NCBI GenBank assembly: GCA_963774765.1
Contig: CAVZGP010000030.1
Span: forward strand, 332,262 to 396,261
Source: Sva-07 sp963774765
Lineage (GTDB): Bacteria > Actinomycetota > Acidimicrobiia > Acidimicrobiales > Ilumatobacteraceae
Length of the DNA stretch: 64,000 bases
Direction of reading: 5' to 3'
The notes under the pieces were generated by a model. That model saw only the letters and a list, made by a program, of their open reading frames with translations, made no database searches and was not told where the DNA came from. Positions 1-8,621 of the stretch are shown in pieces (position 1 is the first letter of the stretch; each line of letters opens with the position of its first letter). The position numbers were made by a program, and so were the translations under genes.

Positions 1-89
1 TCACAGACCGCAAGCTTGTCCTTGAGGATCCAGGTGAAGTTCCGTGGCGTGATTCCGAGTGCCCACTTCCCGCGAAGGCGCGGTGGCAT
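1..89 (-). CDS. dual-specificity phosphatase-like protein, 5' end only
   Basis: Only the first 29 codons lie in the window; the frame is open through position 1. The visible N-terminus begins MPPRLRGKWALGI and continues through a FTWILKDKLAV segment. From memory this resembles the start of a family of small actinobacterial dual-specificity/tyrosine phosphatase-like proteins, whose next residues are usually an ERPGGYG-type stretch. The ATG at 87-89 is the only start that keeps the frame open; an ATG slightly upstream meets a stop after 11 codons. It reads in the same direction as tilS, 49 bp downstream of the tilS stop. The catalytic part is outside the window, so the family call is tentative. 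Confidence 0.45.
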   Translation of the reverse strand, partial: MPPRLRGKWALGITPRNFTWILKDKLAVC

Positions 90-138
90 CAGTTGGCAAC
101 TTCTGGACGGACGCGACTTGACATGACGGCCGCCCAGG

Positions 139-1017
139 CTACCGGTTCACCGGTCGCGTCGTGACAAGGTCGAGGCGGTTGCCGCGCCGTTCGACGCGGC
201 GTCCGCCGGCGAGTTCGCAGGCGCCGCCGGTGCCGTTGGCGACGGCGAGCACCCGACGCACGGTGTCGGCGTCGGGCGGATAGCCATCACGCTCGAGCCA
301 CTGGCGAATGGCCCGCGAACCGAGCACGCCAGGAGCGGCGACGAGCGCCGCCACGTCGGTCGGGTCGATCCCTGCGGCAAGTTCTTCGAGGAACTGGTCG
401 TCGGCACGCAGCAGGTCGGCGGTGCGGTTGAGCAGCACGGTCACATCGCGTTCGGCGATGTCGTCGAGCAGGGGAAGGACCTCGTGTCGGATCCGGTTGC
501 GGCGAAACCGCGGGTCGTCGTTGCTGGGGTCCTCGGCGACGACGAGGTCGAGCTGATGGCACAGCGATCGGGTCTCGGCGCGCCGCAACGCCAGGATGGG
601 GTGGCGTCGGCCCGGCCCGATCGCGCCGAGGCCGGTCGCTCCGGCACCGCGCAGGAGCGCCAGGAGTAGGGTCTCGGCCTGGTCGTCGGCGGTGTGGCCG
701 GTCATCGCGTCAGGCCCCAGCGCCGCCCGGCGGGCGTTGCGCGCCCGTGCCTCGAGGTTCGCACCGTCGTCGAGATCGACGTGGACCACCCGGAAGCCGG
801 CGCCGAGGCGGCCGGCGACGGTCCGGGCGATGTCGGCGTCGAGGCCGGCGGAAGGGCGAAGACCATGGTGGACGTGAACGGCGGAAACTTCACACCCTGC
901 AGCGATCGCCAGTGCGACCAGCGCGGTGGAATCGGCTCCTCCGGAGAGACCGCACGTGACCGCGGTGCCCGTTGGGGGAAACGTGCACCTGCCGAGGAGT
1001 TCGGCGGTGGCGTTCAC
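139..1017 (-). CDS. tilS: tRNA(Ile)-lysidine synthase TilS
   Basis: TilS is the cytoplasmic enzyme that uses ATP and lysine to convert the wobble cytidine of the AUA-reading tRNA-Ile(CAU) to lysidine. The N-type ATP-pyrophosphatase P-loop SGGADST is at residues 25-31 of the chosen start, followed by the HVHHGLR motif and a GHTADDQAETLLLALLRG stretch typical of the family. The protein is about 292 residues, the short actinobacterial form without a long C-terminal extension. I chose the GTG at 1015-1017; a longer in-frame extension exists but would run into the small membrane-protein gene just upstream, and no better start codon lies between. The upstream small gene ends 12 bp away, so the two are probably co-transcribed. 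Confidence 0.93.
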   Translation of the reverse strand: MNATAELLGRCTFPPTGTAVTCGLSGGADSTALVALAIAAGCEVSAVHVHHGLRPSAGLDADIARTVAGRLGAGFRVVHVDLDDGANLEARARNARRAALGPDAMTGHTADDQAETLLLALLRGAGATGLGAIGPGRRHPILALRRAETRSLCHQLDLVVAEDPSNDDPRFRRNRIRHEVLPLLDDIAERDVTVLLNRTADLLRADDQFLEELAAGIDPTDVAALVAAPGVLGSRAIRQWLERDGYPPDADTVRRVLAVANGTGGACELAGGRRVERRGNRLDLVTTRPVNR

Positions 1018-1028
1018 GGCAGTCGCCG

Positions 1029-1187
1029 TCAGAGGTCGGTGTGGTGATGTGACTGCTGCGCCCTGGTCGGGTAGTTCTTGGCCCGGACGTAGCCCACGTA
1101 CGAGGCGATGAGCACCACGATCGAGATGACAGCGAGGAGTACGAGGGCGATACCGATCCACCAGTGCCAGACGTTGGCTGCGAGCAT
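1029..1187 (-). CDS. small single-span membrane protein (52 aa)
   Basis: This short open frame encodes MLAANVWHWWIG followed by one strongly hydrophobic helix (about residues 11-33, rich in I, L, V and A) and a basic, histidine-rich tail (VRAKNYPTRAQQSHHHTDL). It lies directly upstream of tilS in the same direction with a 12-bp gap, and its codons show the G/C-rich third positions of neighbouring genes. The topology suggests an N-out/C-in single-pass inner-membrane protein. No function is recognised. Short hydrophobic proteins of this kind are easily missed by gene callers. Confidence 0.6.
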   Translation of the reverse strand: MLAANVWHWWIGIALVLLAVISIVVLIASYVGYVRAKNYPTRAQQSHHHTDL

Positions 1188-1228
1188 GCGGTGAGGCTAA
1201 CCCGCGGTGTCGGAATCGGGCGAAACCG

Positions 1229-1516
1229 TCAACCGATCTTGCCGTCGCCGTCGAAATCCGTGCCGAAGCACCGCTCGATCTTGCCGAGCAGGTCGGGGGG
1301 CATCTCGTCGTTCTGGCACTTCTGGGCGACGACGATCTTGAGTTCGGCGTGGAAGTCGAAGGCGCCCAGACAGTCCATGCAGCCTTCGAGATGGTGGCGG
1401 ATTGCCGCGTGCTGGTGTTCGGAGAGTTCTCCGTCGAGGAACACGTCGAGTTCCTGCAGCGTCTGCGTGCAGTCGGGAATCGCCGGCTCGTCAGTCGTTC
1501 TCGCGTCGTCGCTCAT
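1229..1516 (-). CDS. rsrA: zinc-binding anti-sigma factor, RsrA family (mycothiol-system type)
   Basis: A 95-residue protein with the ZAS anti-sigma signature H-x3-C-x2-C (H42, C46, C49, in HHLEGCMDC) and a further Cys at position 16 and near residue 67. In this family a thiol-bound zinc holds the sigma factor inactive, and disulfide stress ejects the zinc and releases it. It starts 2 bp after the stop of the SigR-type sigma factor, the standard order for the redox-sensing sigma/anti-sigma pair of actinobacteria. The C-terminal tail ends FDGDGKIG, acidic and presumably disordered. The partner relationship is inferred from gene order and family; the metal-ligand residues are seen directly. Confidence 0.9.
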   Translation of the reverse strand: MSDDARTTDEPAIPDCTQTLQELDVFLDGELSEHQHAAIRHHLEGCMDCLGAFDFHAELKIVVAQKCQNDEMPPDLLGKIERCFGTDFDGDGKIG

Positions 1517-1518
1517 CG

Positions 1519-2121
1519 TCAGTTGCCCTGTCCGAAGCTGCCGTCGGCCGTCGCCGATTGAGCGGCGACGAGCCCCCGTTCGAGGGCAAAACCGTACAAC
1601 GCCTTCTGCATCGCTTTTCTTCCCCGGTGCAGCCGCGACATCACGGTGCCGATCGGGATGTCGAGCATCTCGGCGATTTCCTTGTACGCGAAACCCTCGA
1701 CATCGGCGAGGATCACGGGAAGGCGGAAGTTGTCCGGGAGGTCTTCGAGGGCCTGCTTCACCTCGTCGTCGGGGAGCATCTCCATCAACGACTCCTCGGC
1801 GGAGCGTCCGACACTGGCGTCTTGGAGCGCGCCGAGGTTCTTGTAGAGGTACAGGTCCTCGAACTCGCCGAGTTCGGTCTCGTCGGGCCGACGCTGTTTG
1901 GCGCGGTACGAGTTGATGTAGGTGTTGGTCATGATCCGAAACAGCCACGCCCGCAGGTTCGTGCCTTCGGTGAAGGTGTGGTAGCTCCGGTAGCCCTTGA
2001 GGTACGTCTCTTGCACCAGGTCCTCGGCGTCGCTGCGATTGCGGGTCATGCGCAACGCGCCCGAATAGAGCTGTGGTGCGTACTGCATCGCCTCGTCGGC
2101 GAACGTTGCCTGGTCGGCCAT
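1519..2121 (-). CDS. sigR: ECF RNA polymerase sigma factor, SigR/SigH type (disulfide-stress)
   Basis: A 200-residue ECF sigma factor with a clear region 2 (SDAEDLVQETYLKGYRSYHTF, with LRAWLFRIMTNTYINSYR for promoter melting and core binding) and region 4 (DLPDNFRLPVILADVEGFAYKEIAEMLDIPIGTVMSRLHRGRK). The YRAKQRRP segment after region 2 and the long linker match the SigR/SigH subgroup that controls thioredoxin and mycothiol genes. It is followed after 2 bp by its RsrA-like anti-sigma factor, so control is expected to be post-translational through redox release. The ATG at 2119-2121 is the natural start. I did not find a convincing SigR-type promoter (GGGAAT/GTT) in the 54 bp upstream. Confidence 0.93.
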   Translation of the reverse strand: MADQATFADEAMQYAPQLYSGALRMTRNRSDAEDLVQETYLKGYRSYHTFTEGTNLRAWLFRIMTNTYINSYRAKQRRPDETELGEFEDLYLYKNLGALQDASVGRSAEESLMEMLPDDEVKQALEDLPDNFRLPVILADVEGFAYKEIAEMLDIPIGTVMSRLHRGRKAMQKALYGFALERGLVAAQSATADGSFGQGN

Positions 2122-2175
2122 GCGGCGACTGTACCCGTCGGGTCCTCGGACGACCCGGCGCCCGGTCGGCGGTTG

Positions 2176-2709
2176 TCAGACCGTTTCGGAGTCGGATGTC
2201 TCGTCGAGACGATCGACGACCTCGTCGATCGAGGCGATCAACCGATCCATCAGGTCCGCGAGCTGCGCGCGCTCGTCCCGATCGAACTCGCTGAGGATGT
2301 GCATCATCGCGATCGACCGGCGATCGGCAACCGTGTCGTGGCGGCGGCGGCCCTCCTCGGTGATGCGCACCAGCACGACGCGACCATCCTCCGGCGACGC
2401 GAACCGTTCGACGAGCCCGTCGTTCTCGAGGCGTTGCACCGCTCGTGTCGCGGTGGACGGTTCGACCCGAAGGCGCGCAGCGAGTTCCTTCATCGGGCGC
2501 TCGTCTCTGCGGGTCAGCAGATCCAGTGTGTCCATCTGTCCCTGCTCGAGCTCCTTGTCGGTGCCGAACAGGTACGAACGAAGCGCGGATGCCGCCGCAC
2601 CCCGACGGAGTTCGATCCACGCCCGGCCGATGCGGCGCGCGTGCTCGCGGTCGGTTCGGTTGCCGAAGTCGACGGTGCTGGTTCCGGTGGCTGACCTGGG
2701 CATGTGCAT
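2176..2709 (-). CDS. MarR-family transcriptional regulator
   Basis: A winged-helix protein of 177 residues with the MarR layout: dimerisation helices at both ends, a helix-turn-helix (RPMKELAARLRVEPSTATRAVQRLENDGLVERF) around residues 70-105 and the beta-wing acidic/basic turn (SPEDGRVVLVRITEEGR). It is transcribed divergently from an alpha/beta hydrolase, with only 17 bp between the two start codons, so both messages must be leaderless or initiate inside the opposing gene; the regulator could control both. There is a second in-frame ATG two codons in (MHM), and either may be used. Confidence 0.88.
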   Translation of the reverse strand: MHMPRSATGTSTVDFGNRTDREHARRIGRAWIELRRGAAASALRSYLFGTDKELEQGQMDTLDLLTRRDERPMKELAARLRVEPSTATRAVQRLENDGLVERFASPEDGRVVLVRITEEGRRRHDTVADRRSIAMMHILSEFDRDERAQLADLMDRLIASIDEVVDRLDETSDSETV

Positions 2710-2726
2710 TTGTACGCTACCCAGCC

Positions 2727-3443
2727 ATGGTCGACGGCGGCGGAGCGGACGAACGACCCGCCGACCCGTCCGATCCGACGGCGCTCGAGGCGCTGCGGCC
2801 GTTGGCGTCGACCGAGGTCGCCGTCACCGCGTCGATGTCGCATCGCGAGGTGTACACGTCGCGGGGCCTGCTGACGGTGTTCCGGCATCGCCCGCCGGAG
2901 GGCGTGTCGTCGCAGCGTGCCGCGATCGTCGCGTGTGGCGGTGCGATGGGTGGAGTGCTCGGACCGGGTCACGGGCTGTACCAACGCCTCGGCGAACGTT
3001 GGGCCGCCCGCGGGGTCGAGTTCGTTCGTGTCGGCTATCGAGAGCCGAACAACCTCGATCTGTGTGCGCACGACCTCGCGTGTGGCGTGGAACTGGCCCG
3101 CGACGCCGGCGCCGACCGTGTGGTCGTCATGGGGCACAGCTTCGGCGGCGCCGTCGCCGTCCGTACCGCGGTGATCATGCCGGTGTCGGTTGTCGGCGTC
3201 GTCACGTTCGCCACCCAGTCGGCCGGGTGCGAGGTGGCCGGGGCGCTTGCGGGACGGCCGCTGCTGTTGTTCCACGGCGATCGCGACGAGTTGCTCCCGC
3301 CCGAGGCAAGCCACGTCGTGGCAGCGATTGCCGGGCACGGCGACGTCGAGATCCTCCCCGGCGACGGCCATCTGCTCGCCAAGAGCGACGACATCATCAC
3401 CGAACGCCTCGACGCCTGGCTCCCCCAGGTCCTCCACCCCTGA
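2727..3443 (+). CDS. alpha/beta-hydrolase family protein
   Basis: A 238-residue soluble hydrolase. The nucleophile elbow G-H-S-F-G (VVVMGHSFGGAVAVR), an oxyanion-type CGGAMGG segment, a catalytic Asp candidate in FHGDRDELLP and a catalytic His in GDGHLLAK give a complete alpha/beta-hydrolase triad. The length and the dienelactone-hydrolase-like C-terminus suggest a small esterase or thioesterase; the substrate is not predictable. The start is the ATG at 2727, immediately across from the divergent MarR gene, a common arrangement for a regulator and its target. Confidence 0.85.
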   Translation: MVDGGGADERPADPSDPTALEALRPLASTEVAVTASMSHREVYTSRGLLTVFRHRPPEGVSSQRAAIVACGGAMGGVLGPGHGLYQRLGERWAARGVEFVRVGYREPNNLDLCAHDLACGVELARDAGADRVVVMGHSFGGAVAVRTAVIMPVSVVGVVTFATQSAGCEVAGALAGRPLLLFHGDRDELLPPEASHVVAAIAGHGDVEILPGDGHLLAKSDDIITERLDAWLPQVLHP

Positions 3444-3448
3444 GTTGC

Positions 3449-3486
3449 GATGAGCGAAACCGCCGTATCCGGTCGGTTCGCTCATC
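3449..3486. terminator. bidirectional hairpin terminator, copy 1
   Basis: Arms GATGAGCGAA and TTCGCTCATC are perfectly complementary over 10 bp, with an inner CCG/CGG pairing. It sits directly after the hydrolase stop codon and also downstream of the oppositely oriented sulfatase gene, the expected place for a shared terminator. There is no U-tract. Confidence 0.6.
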
Positions 3487-3509
3487 GGTGGGGTGTGTGG
3501 TCGGGTTGC

Positions 3510-3547
3510 GATGAGCGAAACCGCCGTATCCGGTCGGTTCGCTCATC
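3510..3547. terminator. bidirectional hairpin terminator, copy 2
   Basis: Identical copy of the preceding hairpin, created by the 61-bp tandem duplication. The 31 bp between the repeat and the sulfatase stop are G-rich and featureless. Confidence 0.6.
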
Positions 3548-3596
3548 GGTGGGGTGTGTGGTCGGTGGGTGGTGTGGACTCGGGCGGGGGCGGAGG

Positions 3597-5984
3597 CTAC
3601 TGCTGGGACATGAGGCGTTGCATCTCGGCGGCGTCGTGGAGGAGGCCGTCGCCGGAGAGGTCGTAGGTGACGCGGTGGATCGTGCCGGTGAAACGGAACG
3701 GGATCGAGTACCGGGTCGGGTCGACGGTGTCGTAGGCGGCGTAACCGCAGCTGAAGCCGACCGGGCCGATGCGGTTCGGGGTCGTGTGCGCCATCTCGAT
3801 CGCCCCGACCAGCATGTCGTCGAAGTACAGCAGTGCGTTCCCGGCAGGGCCCTTGCCCTCGCCGAACCTCACCGGTCCGGTCGGCACGAACTCGTAGCGC
3901 AGCGTGACGTCGCCGACCGGCACCGCAATGTTCGACGACACCTCGAAGCGGTCCTTGGCGAGGTAGTTGTAGTGATGGTGCAGGCACCCGTCCTGCACGA
4001 ACAGCACGTAGCCCCCGTGACGGCTGCCGTGCGACACGATGATGCCTTCGGCGCCCGATCCGCCGGCATCGTCGGGGATCGTGACGTCGGCGGTGATGCT
4101 GTACGCCCGGTTGTACGGCTTCGGCCCGGCACCGAAGTACACCGGCGCCGCATCCGGATACCAGACCTGCACGTTGCGGTTCGACGAGAGCATCGGACGC
4201 GGTTCGAGCAGCCGACTCACCCCGGCGGACGCCAGCGGGAACACGCCGTAGGTCTCCGCCTCCGCATACCACCGCTCGATCATCTCCGCGAGCTTGTCCG
4301 GCTCGTCGACGGCGAGGTTGCGGGTCTCGGTCGGGTCGTCGGTGAGGTGGTACAGCTCCCACCCGGTGGCGTCGAGGTCGACGAGGTCCTCGGCGGTCAG
4401 CGCCGAACCGAACCGCCGACTCTTCACCGCCGCCTCGACGAAGCTCGGTCCAGGCCACGGACAGTTCGCCTTCCAGCCGTCGTGGTAGATCGACCGGCTC
4501 CCGAACATCTCGAAGTACTGCGTCGTGTGGTCGGTTGGCGCAGCGGCGTCCGCGAACGTGTGGGCGAAACTCGTTCCGTGGATCGGCGACTGCTCGACGC
4601 CGCCGATCGTCGCCGGCGGCGTGATCCCGATCGCGTCGAGCAGCGTCGGCACGATGTCGACCAGGTGCGCGTACTGGTGGCGGACCTCACCGCGAGCGGC
4701 GATCCCGGCGGGCCACGACACGATGCACGGATCGGTCACGCCGCCGCGGTACGTCTCGCGCTTCCAGCGCCGGAACGGCGTGTTGCCCGCCCACGTCCAG
4801 CCCCACGAGTAGTGCGCGTAGGTGTTCGGGCCACCCCACTCGTCGAAGTGCTCGAGGTTGTCCTCCAGCGTCTCGGTCGCACCGTTGAAGAACAGCGCTT
4901 CGTTGAACGTGCCGTGCTCGCCGCCCTCGGCACTGGCACCGTTGTCGGACATCACGATGATGATCGTGTTGTCGAGCTCGCCGAGCTCTTCGACGAAGTC
5001 GACCACCCGGCCGAAATGATGATCGGTCTGCTCGATGAAGCCGGCGTACACCTCCATCTGGCGGGCGTACATGCGCTTCGCGTCGTCGGACAGCGAGTCC
5101 CACGCGGCCACGTCGGGGTCGCGTTCGGACAGCTCCGCATGCTCCTCGATGATGCCGAGCGCCCGCTGGCGTTCGAACACGACGCGCCGGTACTCGTCCC
5201 AGCCGCCGTCGAAGCGACCCCGGTACTTGTCGCTCCACTCCGGCTCCACCTGGTGCGGCGAGTGGCCGGCGCCGGGCGTGTAGTAGAGGAAGAACGGCTT
5301 GTCCGGTGCGTGGACGTGGGCGTCCTTGATGAACTGGATCGCCCGGTCGGCGAGGTCGATGTTGAGGTGGTAGCCCTCGTCGGGCGTCGACGGTGGGCTG
5401 ACCGGATGGTTGTCGTAGGTGAGGTCGGGGAACCACTGGTCGGTCGAGCCGGGCATGAACCCGTAGAACCGCTCGAACCCGCGCCCCAGCGGCCATCGGT
5501 TGAACGGACCCGCGGTCGTGGACTCGGTCGGCGCGGTGAGGTGCCACTTGCCGACGGCGAAGGTGTTGTAGCCGTGTTCGAGCAGCATCTCGGACACGAA
5601 GCCGTGCTCGTGGCCGACGAAGCAGTTGTGGGCGGGGAACCCGAGCGAGGTCTCGGTGATCGCCGACAGCCCGATCGTGTGATGGTTGCGGCCGGTCAGC
5701 AACGAACCGCGAGTCGGCGTGCACAGCGCGGTCGTGTGGAAGTTCGAGTAGCGCAGACCCCGATCGGCAATGCGGTCGAGCGTCGGTGTGTCGCACAGGC
5801 CGCCATAGGCCGAGAACTGGCCGAAGCCGACATCGTCCCACAGCATCACGATCACGTTCGGGGTGCCGGCGGCGGCGCGCTTCGGGGCCGGCCACGCGGG
5901 CGACGACTCGTCGATCGTGCGCCCGATCACGCCGGGGAACGCCTCGGCCGGGTCGTATTCGACGATGTCGTTCGGGCCTGCCAT
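3597..5984 (-). CDS. arylsulfatase (type I, formylglycine-dependent)
   Basis: A 795-residue sulfatase that hydrolyses a sulfate ester through a formylglycine made from cysteine. The signature C-x-P-x-R is CTPTRG with the modifiable Cys at residue 88; metal-binding Asp residues are D50/D51 (MLWDDVGFG) and there is a distal MSDNGAS motif with further metal ligands. The GRNHHTIG and GKWHL motifs complete the catalytic set. The C-terminal 200 residues form an extra beta-rich domain, typical of the large arylsulfatases of marine bacteria. No signal peptide is visible from the ATG at 5982-5984, so the enzyme appears cytoplasmic. The formylglycine-generating enzyme is not in the window. Confidence 0.93.
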   Translation of the reverse strand: MAGPNDIVEYDPAEAFPGVIGRTIDESSPAWPAPKRAAAGTPNVIVMLWDDVGFGQFSAYGGLCDTPTLDRIADRGLRYSNFHTTALCTPTRGSLLTGRNHHTIGLSAITETSLGFPAHNCFVGHEHGFVSEMLLEHGYNTFAVGKWHLTAPTESTTAGPFNRWPLGRGFERFYGFMPGSTDQWFPDLTYDNHPVSPPSTPDEGYHLNIDLADRAIQFIKDAHVHAPDKPFFLYYTPGAGHSPHQVEPEWSDKYRGRFDGGWDEYRRVVFERQRALGIIEEHAELSERDPDVAAWDSLSDDAKRMYARQMEVYAGFIEQTDHHFGRVVDFVEELGELDNTIIIVMSDNGASAEGGEHGTFNEALFFNGATETLEDNLEHFDEWGGPNTYAHYSWGWTWAGNTPFRRWKRETYRGGVTDPCIVSWPAGIAARGEVRHQYAHLVDIVPTLLDAIGITPPATIGGVEQSPIHGTSFAHTFADAAAPTDHTTQYFEMFGSRSIYHDGWKANCPWPGPSFVEAAVKSRRFGSALTAEDLVDLDATGWELYHLTDDPTETRNLAVDEPDKLAEMIERWYAEAETYGVFPLASAGVSRLLEPRPMLSSNRNVQVWYPDAAPVYFGAGPKPYNRAYSITADVTIPDDAGGSGAEGIIVSHGSRHGGYVLFVQDGCLHHHYNYLAKDRFEVSSNIAVPVGDVTLRYEFVPTGPVRFGEGKGPAGNALLYFDDMLVGAIEMAHTTPNRIGPVGFSCGYAAYDTVDPTRYSIPFRFTGTIHRVTYDLSGDGLLHDAAEMQRLMSQQ

Positions 5985-6094
5985 CGCGCCTGTGTACCAC
6001 AGCGCCACGCCGTGTTGGACCTGATGTCACGCTGGTGCTCGCCGATGACCGAAGACCCTTCACCAGGGGTGGATCGACTCCGTACGGTTCAAGC

Positions 6095-7613
6095 ATGGTG
6101 AGGCGACTCAGGGTGGCGGGAGCGGTGGCGGCAGGTGCGGCGGTCGCGGTGACCGCCTACGACCTGACCCAGCGCCGACACGCCATCTTGCGCAACTTCC
6201 CGCTCCTGGGCCACGCCCGCTACTTCCTCGAGGAGGTCGGCCCGGAGCTGCGCCAGTACATCGTGACCAGCAACACCGAGGAACGCCCCTTCAATCGTGA
6301 GCAGCGCCGGTGGATCTATGCGTCCGCGAAGCAGGAGAACAACTACTTCGCGTTCGGTACCAGCAAGGATCTCGAGACCTCACCCAACTACTTCATCATC
6401 AAGCACTCGCCGTTCCCGCTCGCGGCGCCCCTGCCGGGCACGCCCGCCTACGACGACCAGTATCGAATTCCGGCTGCGAAGGTGATGGGTGCCGCCCGCG
6501 GACGGGCGAAGGCATTCCGACCGTCGTCGGTGATCAACGTGTCGGCCATGAGCTACGGAGCGCTGTCGTCGAATGCGATCGCCTCGATCAACGAGGGCGC
6601 CAAGATCGCCGGCTGCCTGCACAACACCGGCGAAGGCGGGATCTCGACGTATCACCAGCACGGCGGCGAGTTGATCTGGCAGTTGGGCAGCGGCTACTTC
6701 GGCGCACGCGACGAACGCGGGCGATTCGACCTCGACCGGCTCGTCGAAGACGGTCGAGGCCAACCCGGTGCGAGCGATCGAGATCAAGCTGAGTCAGGGC
6801 GCCAAACCTGGCCTCGGTGGAGTGCTCCCGGCCGCGAAGGTCACCGCGGAGATCAGCCGGATCCGCGGGGTGCCGCAGGGACAGGACTGCATCAGCCCGG
6901 CAGCGCATCCCGAGTTCCACGACGTCGATTCGCTGCTCGACTTCGTCGAACGGATCGCGGCGGCGACGGGACTGCCGGTCGGGATCAAGTCGGCGATCGG
7001 CGAGTCGAGTCTGTGGCGCGATCTCGCGGAGGCGATGGTGTCGGGCGACCGGGGCGTCGACTTCATCACCATCGACGGCGGCGAAGGTGGCACGGGCGCC
7101 GGTCCGCTCGTGTTCACCGATCAGGTGGCACTGCCGTTCAAGGTCGGCTTCAGTCGCGTCTACCGCGAGTTCGCCCGGCGAGGGATCACGGATCGTGTGG
7201 TCTTCATCGGTTCCGGCAAGCTCGGCTTCCCCCACGAGTCGACGCTTGCCTTCGGGCTCGGATGCGACATGGTGAACGTCGCCCGTGAGGCGATGATGGC
7301 GATCGGATGCATCCAGGCCCAGCGATGTCACACCGGGCGCTGTCCCACCGGTGTCGCGACCCAGAATCCGTGGCTCGTTCGAGGACTCGATCCCGAACTG
7401 AAGGCCGCTCGACTCGCGAACTACGTGATCACCCTGCGCAAGGATCTGCTGGCGTTGAGCCGGGCGTGCGGGGTGGAGCATCCCGCCCTGATCTCGCTCG
7501 ACCACGTCGACGTGCTCGACGACCGGTTCGGCGCGTCGGGCGCCCGCGAGGTGTTCGGGTACGAGCCCGGATGGGGCGTCCCCGAGCGTCACACGGTGCC
7601 GGGCCTGGCGTGA
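6095..7613 (+). CDS. FMN-binding glutamate-synthase-family protein, one-base frameshift
   Basis: The reading starts at the ATG at 6095 (MVRRLRVAGAVAAG, one membrane-like helix) and runs in one frame to about 6746, then continues in the +1 frame to 7613. Removing one G near 6746-6752 restores VETVEANPVRAIEIKLSQG, the expected family sequence, and gives a protein of about 505 residues, the normal length. The (beta/alpha)8 FMN domain features are intact: NVSAMSYGALSS, NTGEGGIS, GAKPGLGG, ITIDGGEGGTGAGP and the cysteine motif around CHTGRCPTG. Homologues are stand-alone relatives of the GltB synthase domain anchored at the membrane; their exact reaction is unsettled. The shift is probably a sequencing error because both halves are fully conserved. 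Confidence 0.85.
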
Positions 7614-7616
7614 CGC

Positions 7617-7748
7617 TCAGCTCGCGATGACCGGCGAGCCGTGGTGGGCGACGAGCAGCGACCGACCGTCGCGGCGCACGTAGAGGTTGGTGAGGATGCG
7701 CGGCGATGTGACCGATGACCCACCTGGTACCGGGAGGCGTTTCGTCAT
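7617..7748 (-). CDS. possible small protein (43 aa), unassigned
   Basis: A short frame starting MTKRLPVPGG and ending LLVAHHGSPVIAS, convergent with the glutamate-synthase-like gene and 3 bp from its stop. The second half has strongly G/C-biased third codon positions, as in real genes here, but there is no recognisable domain and no clear ribosome-binding site. It could be the remnant of a longer gene. Confidence 0.3.
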   Translation of the reverse strand: MTKRLPVPGGSSVTSPRILTNLYVRRDGRSLLVAHHGSPVIAS

Positions 7749-7845
7749 GATTCCGTAACATTGTGGGTCACGAACACCAGGCCCGGCGCACCACGCGCCG
7801 ACACGCCGTGCGGACCCACGTCGGTCCCCGCCGCCAAGGAGCGTC

Positions 7846-8580
7846 ATGACCCCCCACCCCCACCACCCTTCCTCGCGCGTCCACGTGCCCCACCGGATCG
7901 TTCGGCGATCGGCCGCGTTCGTTGCTGCGGTCCTCGTTCTCGGCGCAACCCCACTGGTGGCCCGCGCCATCGGCGCCGAATCGGCGACGAGCACTGTCGT
8001 CGCGTCGGAGCCCCACCTCGCACAGCGCCCGGCACCGGCGGCGTCGATCCCAGACCTCGGTTCCCGGCTCGTCGACGTCCCGGTCGTCGTCCCCGTCGAA
8101 GTCCCTGCCGTCGATCCGATTGTGGATCCCGTGATCGCCATCCTCGCCGACACCTACACCTGGGACGAACGCGGTCCGCGAGTCGCCGCACTCCAAGAAG
8201 TGCTCGGAGTGACGGCCGACGGCTGGTATGGCAACGCGACGCAACGCGCGCACCTCAGCGCACTCGAATTCGTCGGCATGCCGACCGACACCGTGCCCGT
8301 GCCGGTGCTGCCACCCGGACCGGACCCCAGCGAGTGGGCCGCGCTACGCGACTGCGAGTCGAACGGCAACTATGCGATCACGAGTCGATCCGGCACGTAC
8401 CGCGGCGCCTACCAGTTCGATCGCTCGACGTGGAACTCCGTCGCCGAACGTCACGCGCCGCATCTCGTCGGCGTCGACCCGGCCGCAGCGGCACCGGCCG
8501 ACCAGGACGCCATGGCCCTCGCCCTGTACACCGAGCGCGGTTCGCGCCCCTGGCCCCACTGCGGCCGCCATCTCACCTGA
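7846..8580 (+). CDS. secreted resuscitation-factor-like muralytic protein
   Basis: A 244-residue exported protein likely to cleave peptidoglycan. Residues 1-45 form a signal peptide or anchor (HRIVRRSAAFVAAVLVLGATPLVARA). Residues 106-141 match a peptidoglycan-binding repeat (RGPRVAALQEVLGVTADGWYG). Residues 163-244 are a transglycosylase-like domain of the Rpf type: WAALRDCESNGNYAI with the catalytic Glu at 171, then TYRGAYQFDRSTWNSVA. A good AAGGAG ribosome-binding site precedes the ATG. The 97-bp leader has an inverted TGACCCAC/GTGGGTCA pair around 7706-7772 but I could not match it to a known riboswitch. Confidence 0.85.
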   Translation: MTPHPHHPSSRVHVPHRIVRRSAAFVAAVLVLGATPLVARAIGAESATSTVVASEPHLAQRPAPAASIPDLGSRLVDVPVVVPVEVPAVDPIVDPVIAILADTYTWDERGPRVAALQEVLGVTADGWYGNATQRAHLSALEFVGMPTDTVPVPVLPPGPDPSEWAALRDCESNGNYAITSRSGTYRGAYQFDRSTWNSVAERHAPHLVGVDPAAAAPADQDAMALALYTERGSRPWPHCGRHLT

Positions 8581-8621
8581 CGACGAGACGCGTGGTCCGT
8601 GGCGGGTGGGAGTGAGGTGGG

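Larger units (their letters stand above)
3444..3565. repeat. perfect 61-bp tandem direct repeat, each unit with a hairpin
   Basis: Two identical 61-bp units (3444-3504 and 3505-3565) lie between the convergent hydrolase and sulfatase genes. Each starts at GTTGCGATGAGCG and ends GTGTGGTCGG, and each contains the inverted repeat listed separately. The copies differ at no position, indicating a recent tandem duplication. Confidence 0.9.

Noticed and set aside
3450..6101. 883-codon open frame on the plus strand opposite the sulfatase
   Set aside because: Composition is typical of a codon shadow of the sulfatase gene; no domain or plausible start context.
7749..7845. Leader of the Rpf-like gene considered as a c-di-AMP (ydaO) riboswitch
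   Set aside because: rpf genes in actinobacteria often have one, but I could not find the conserved motifs in this leader.
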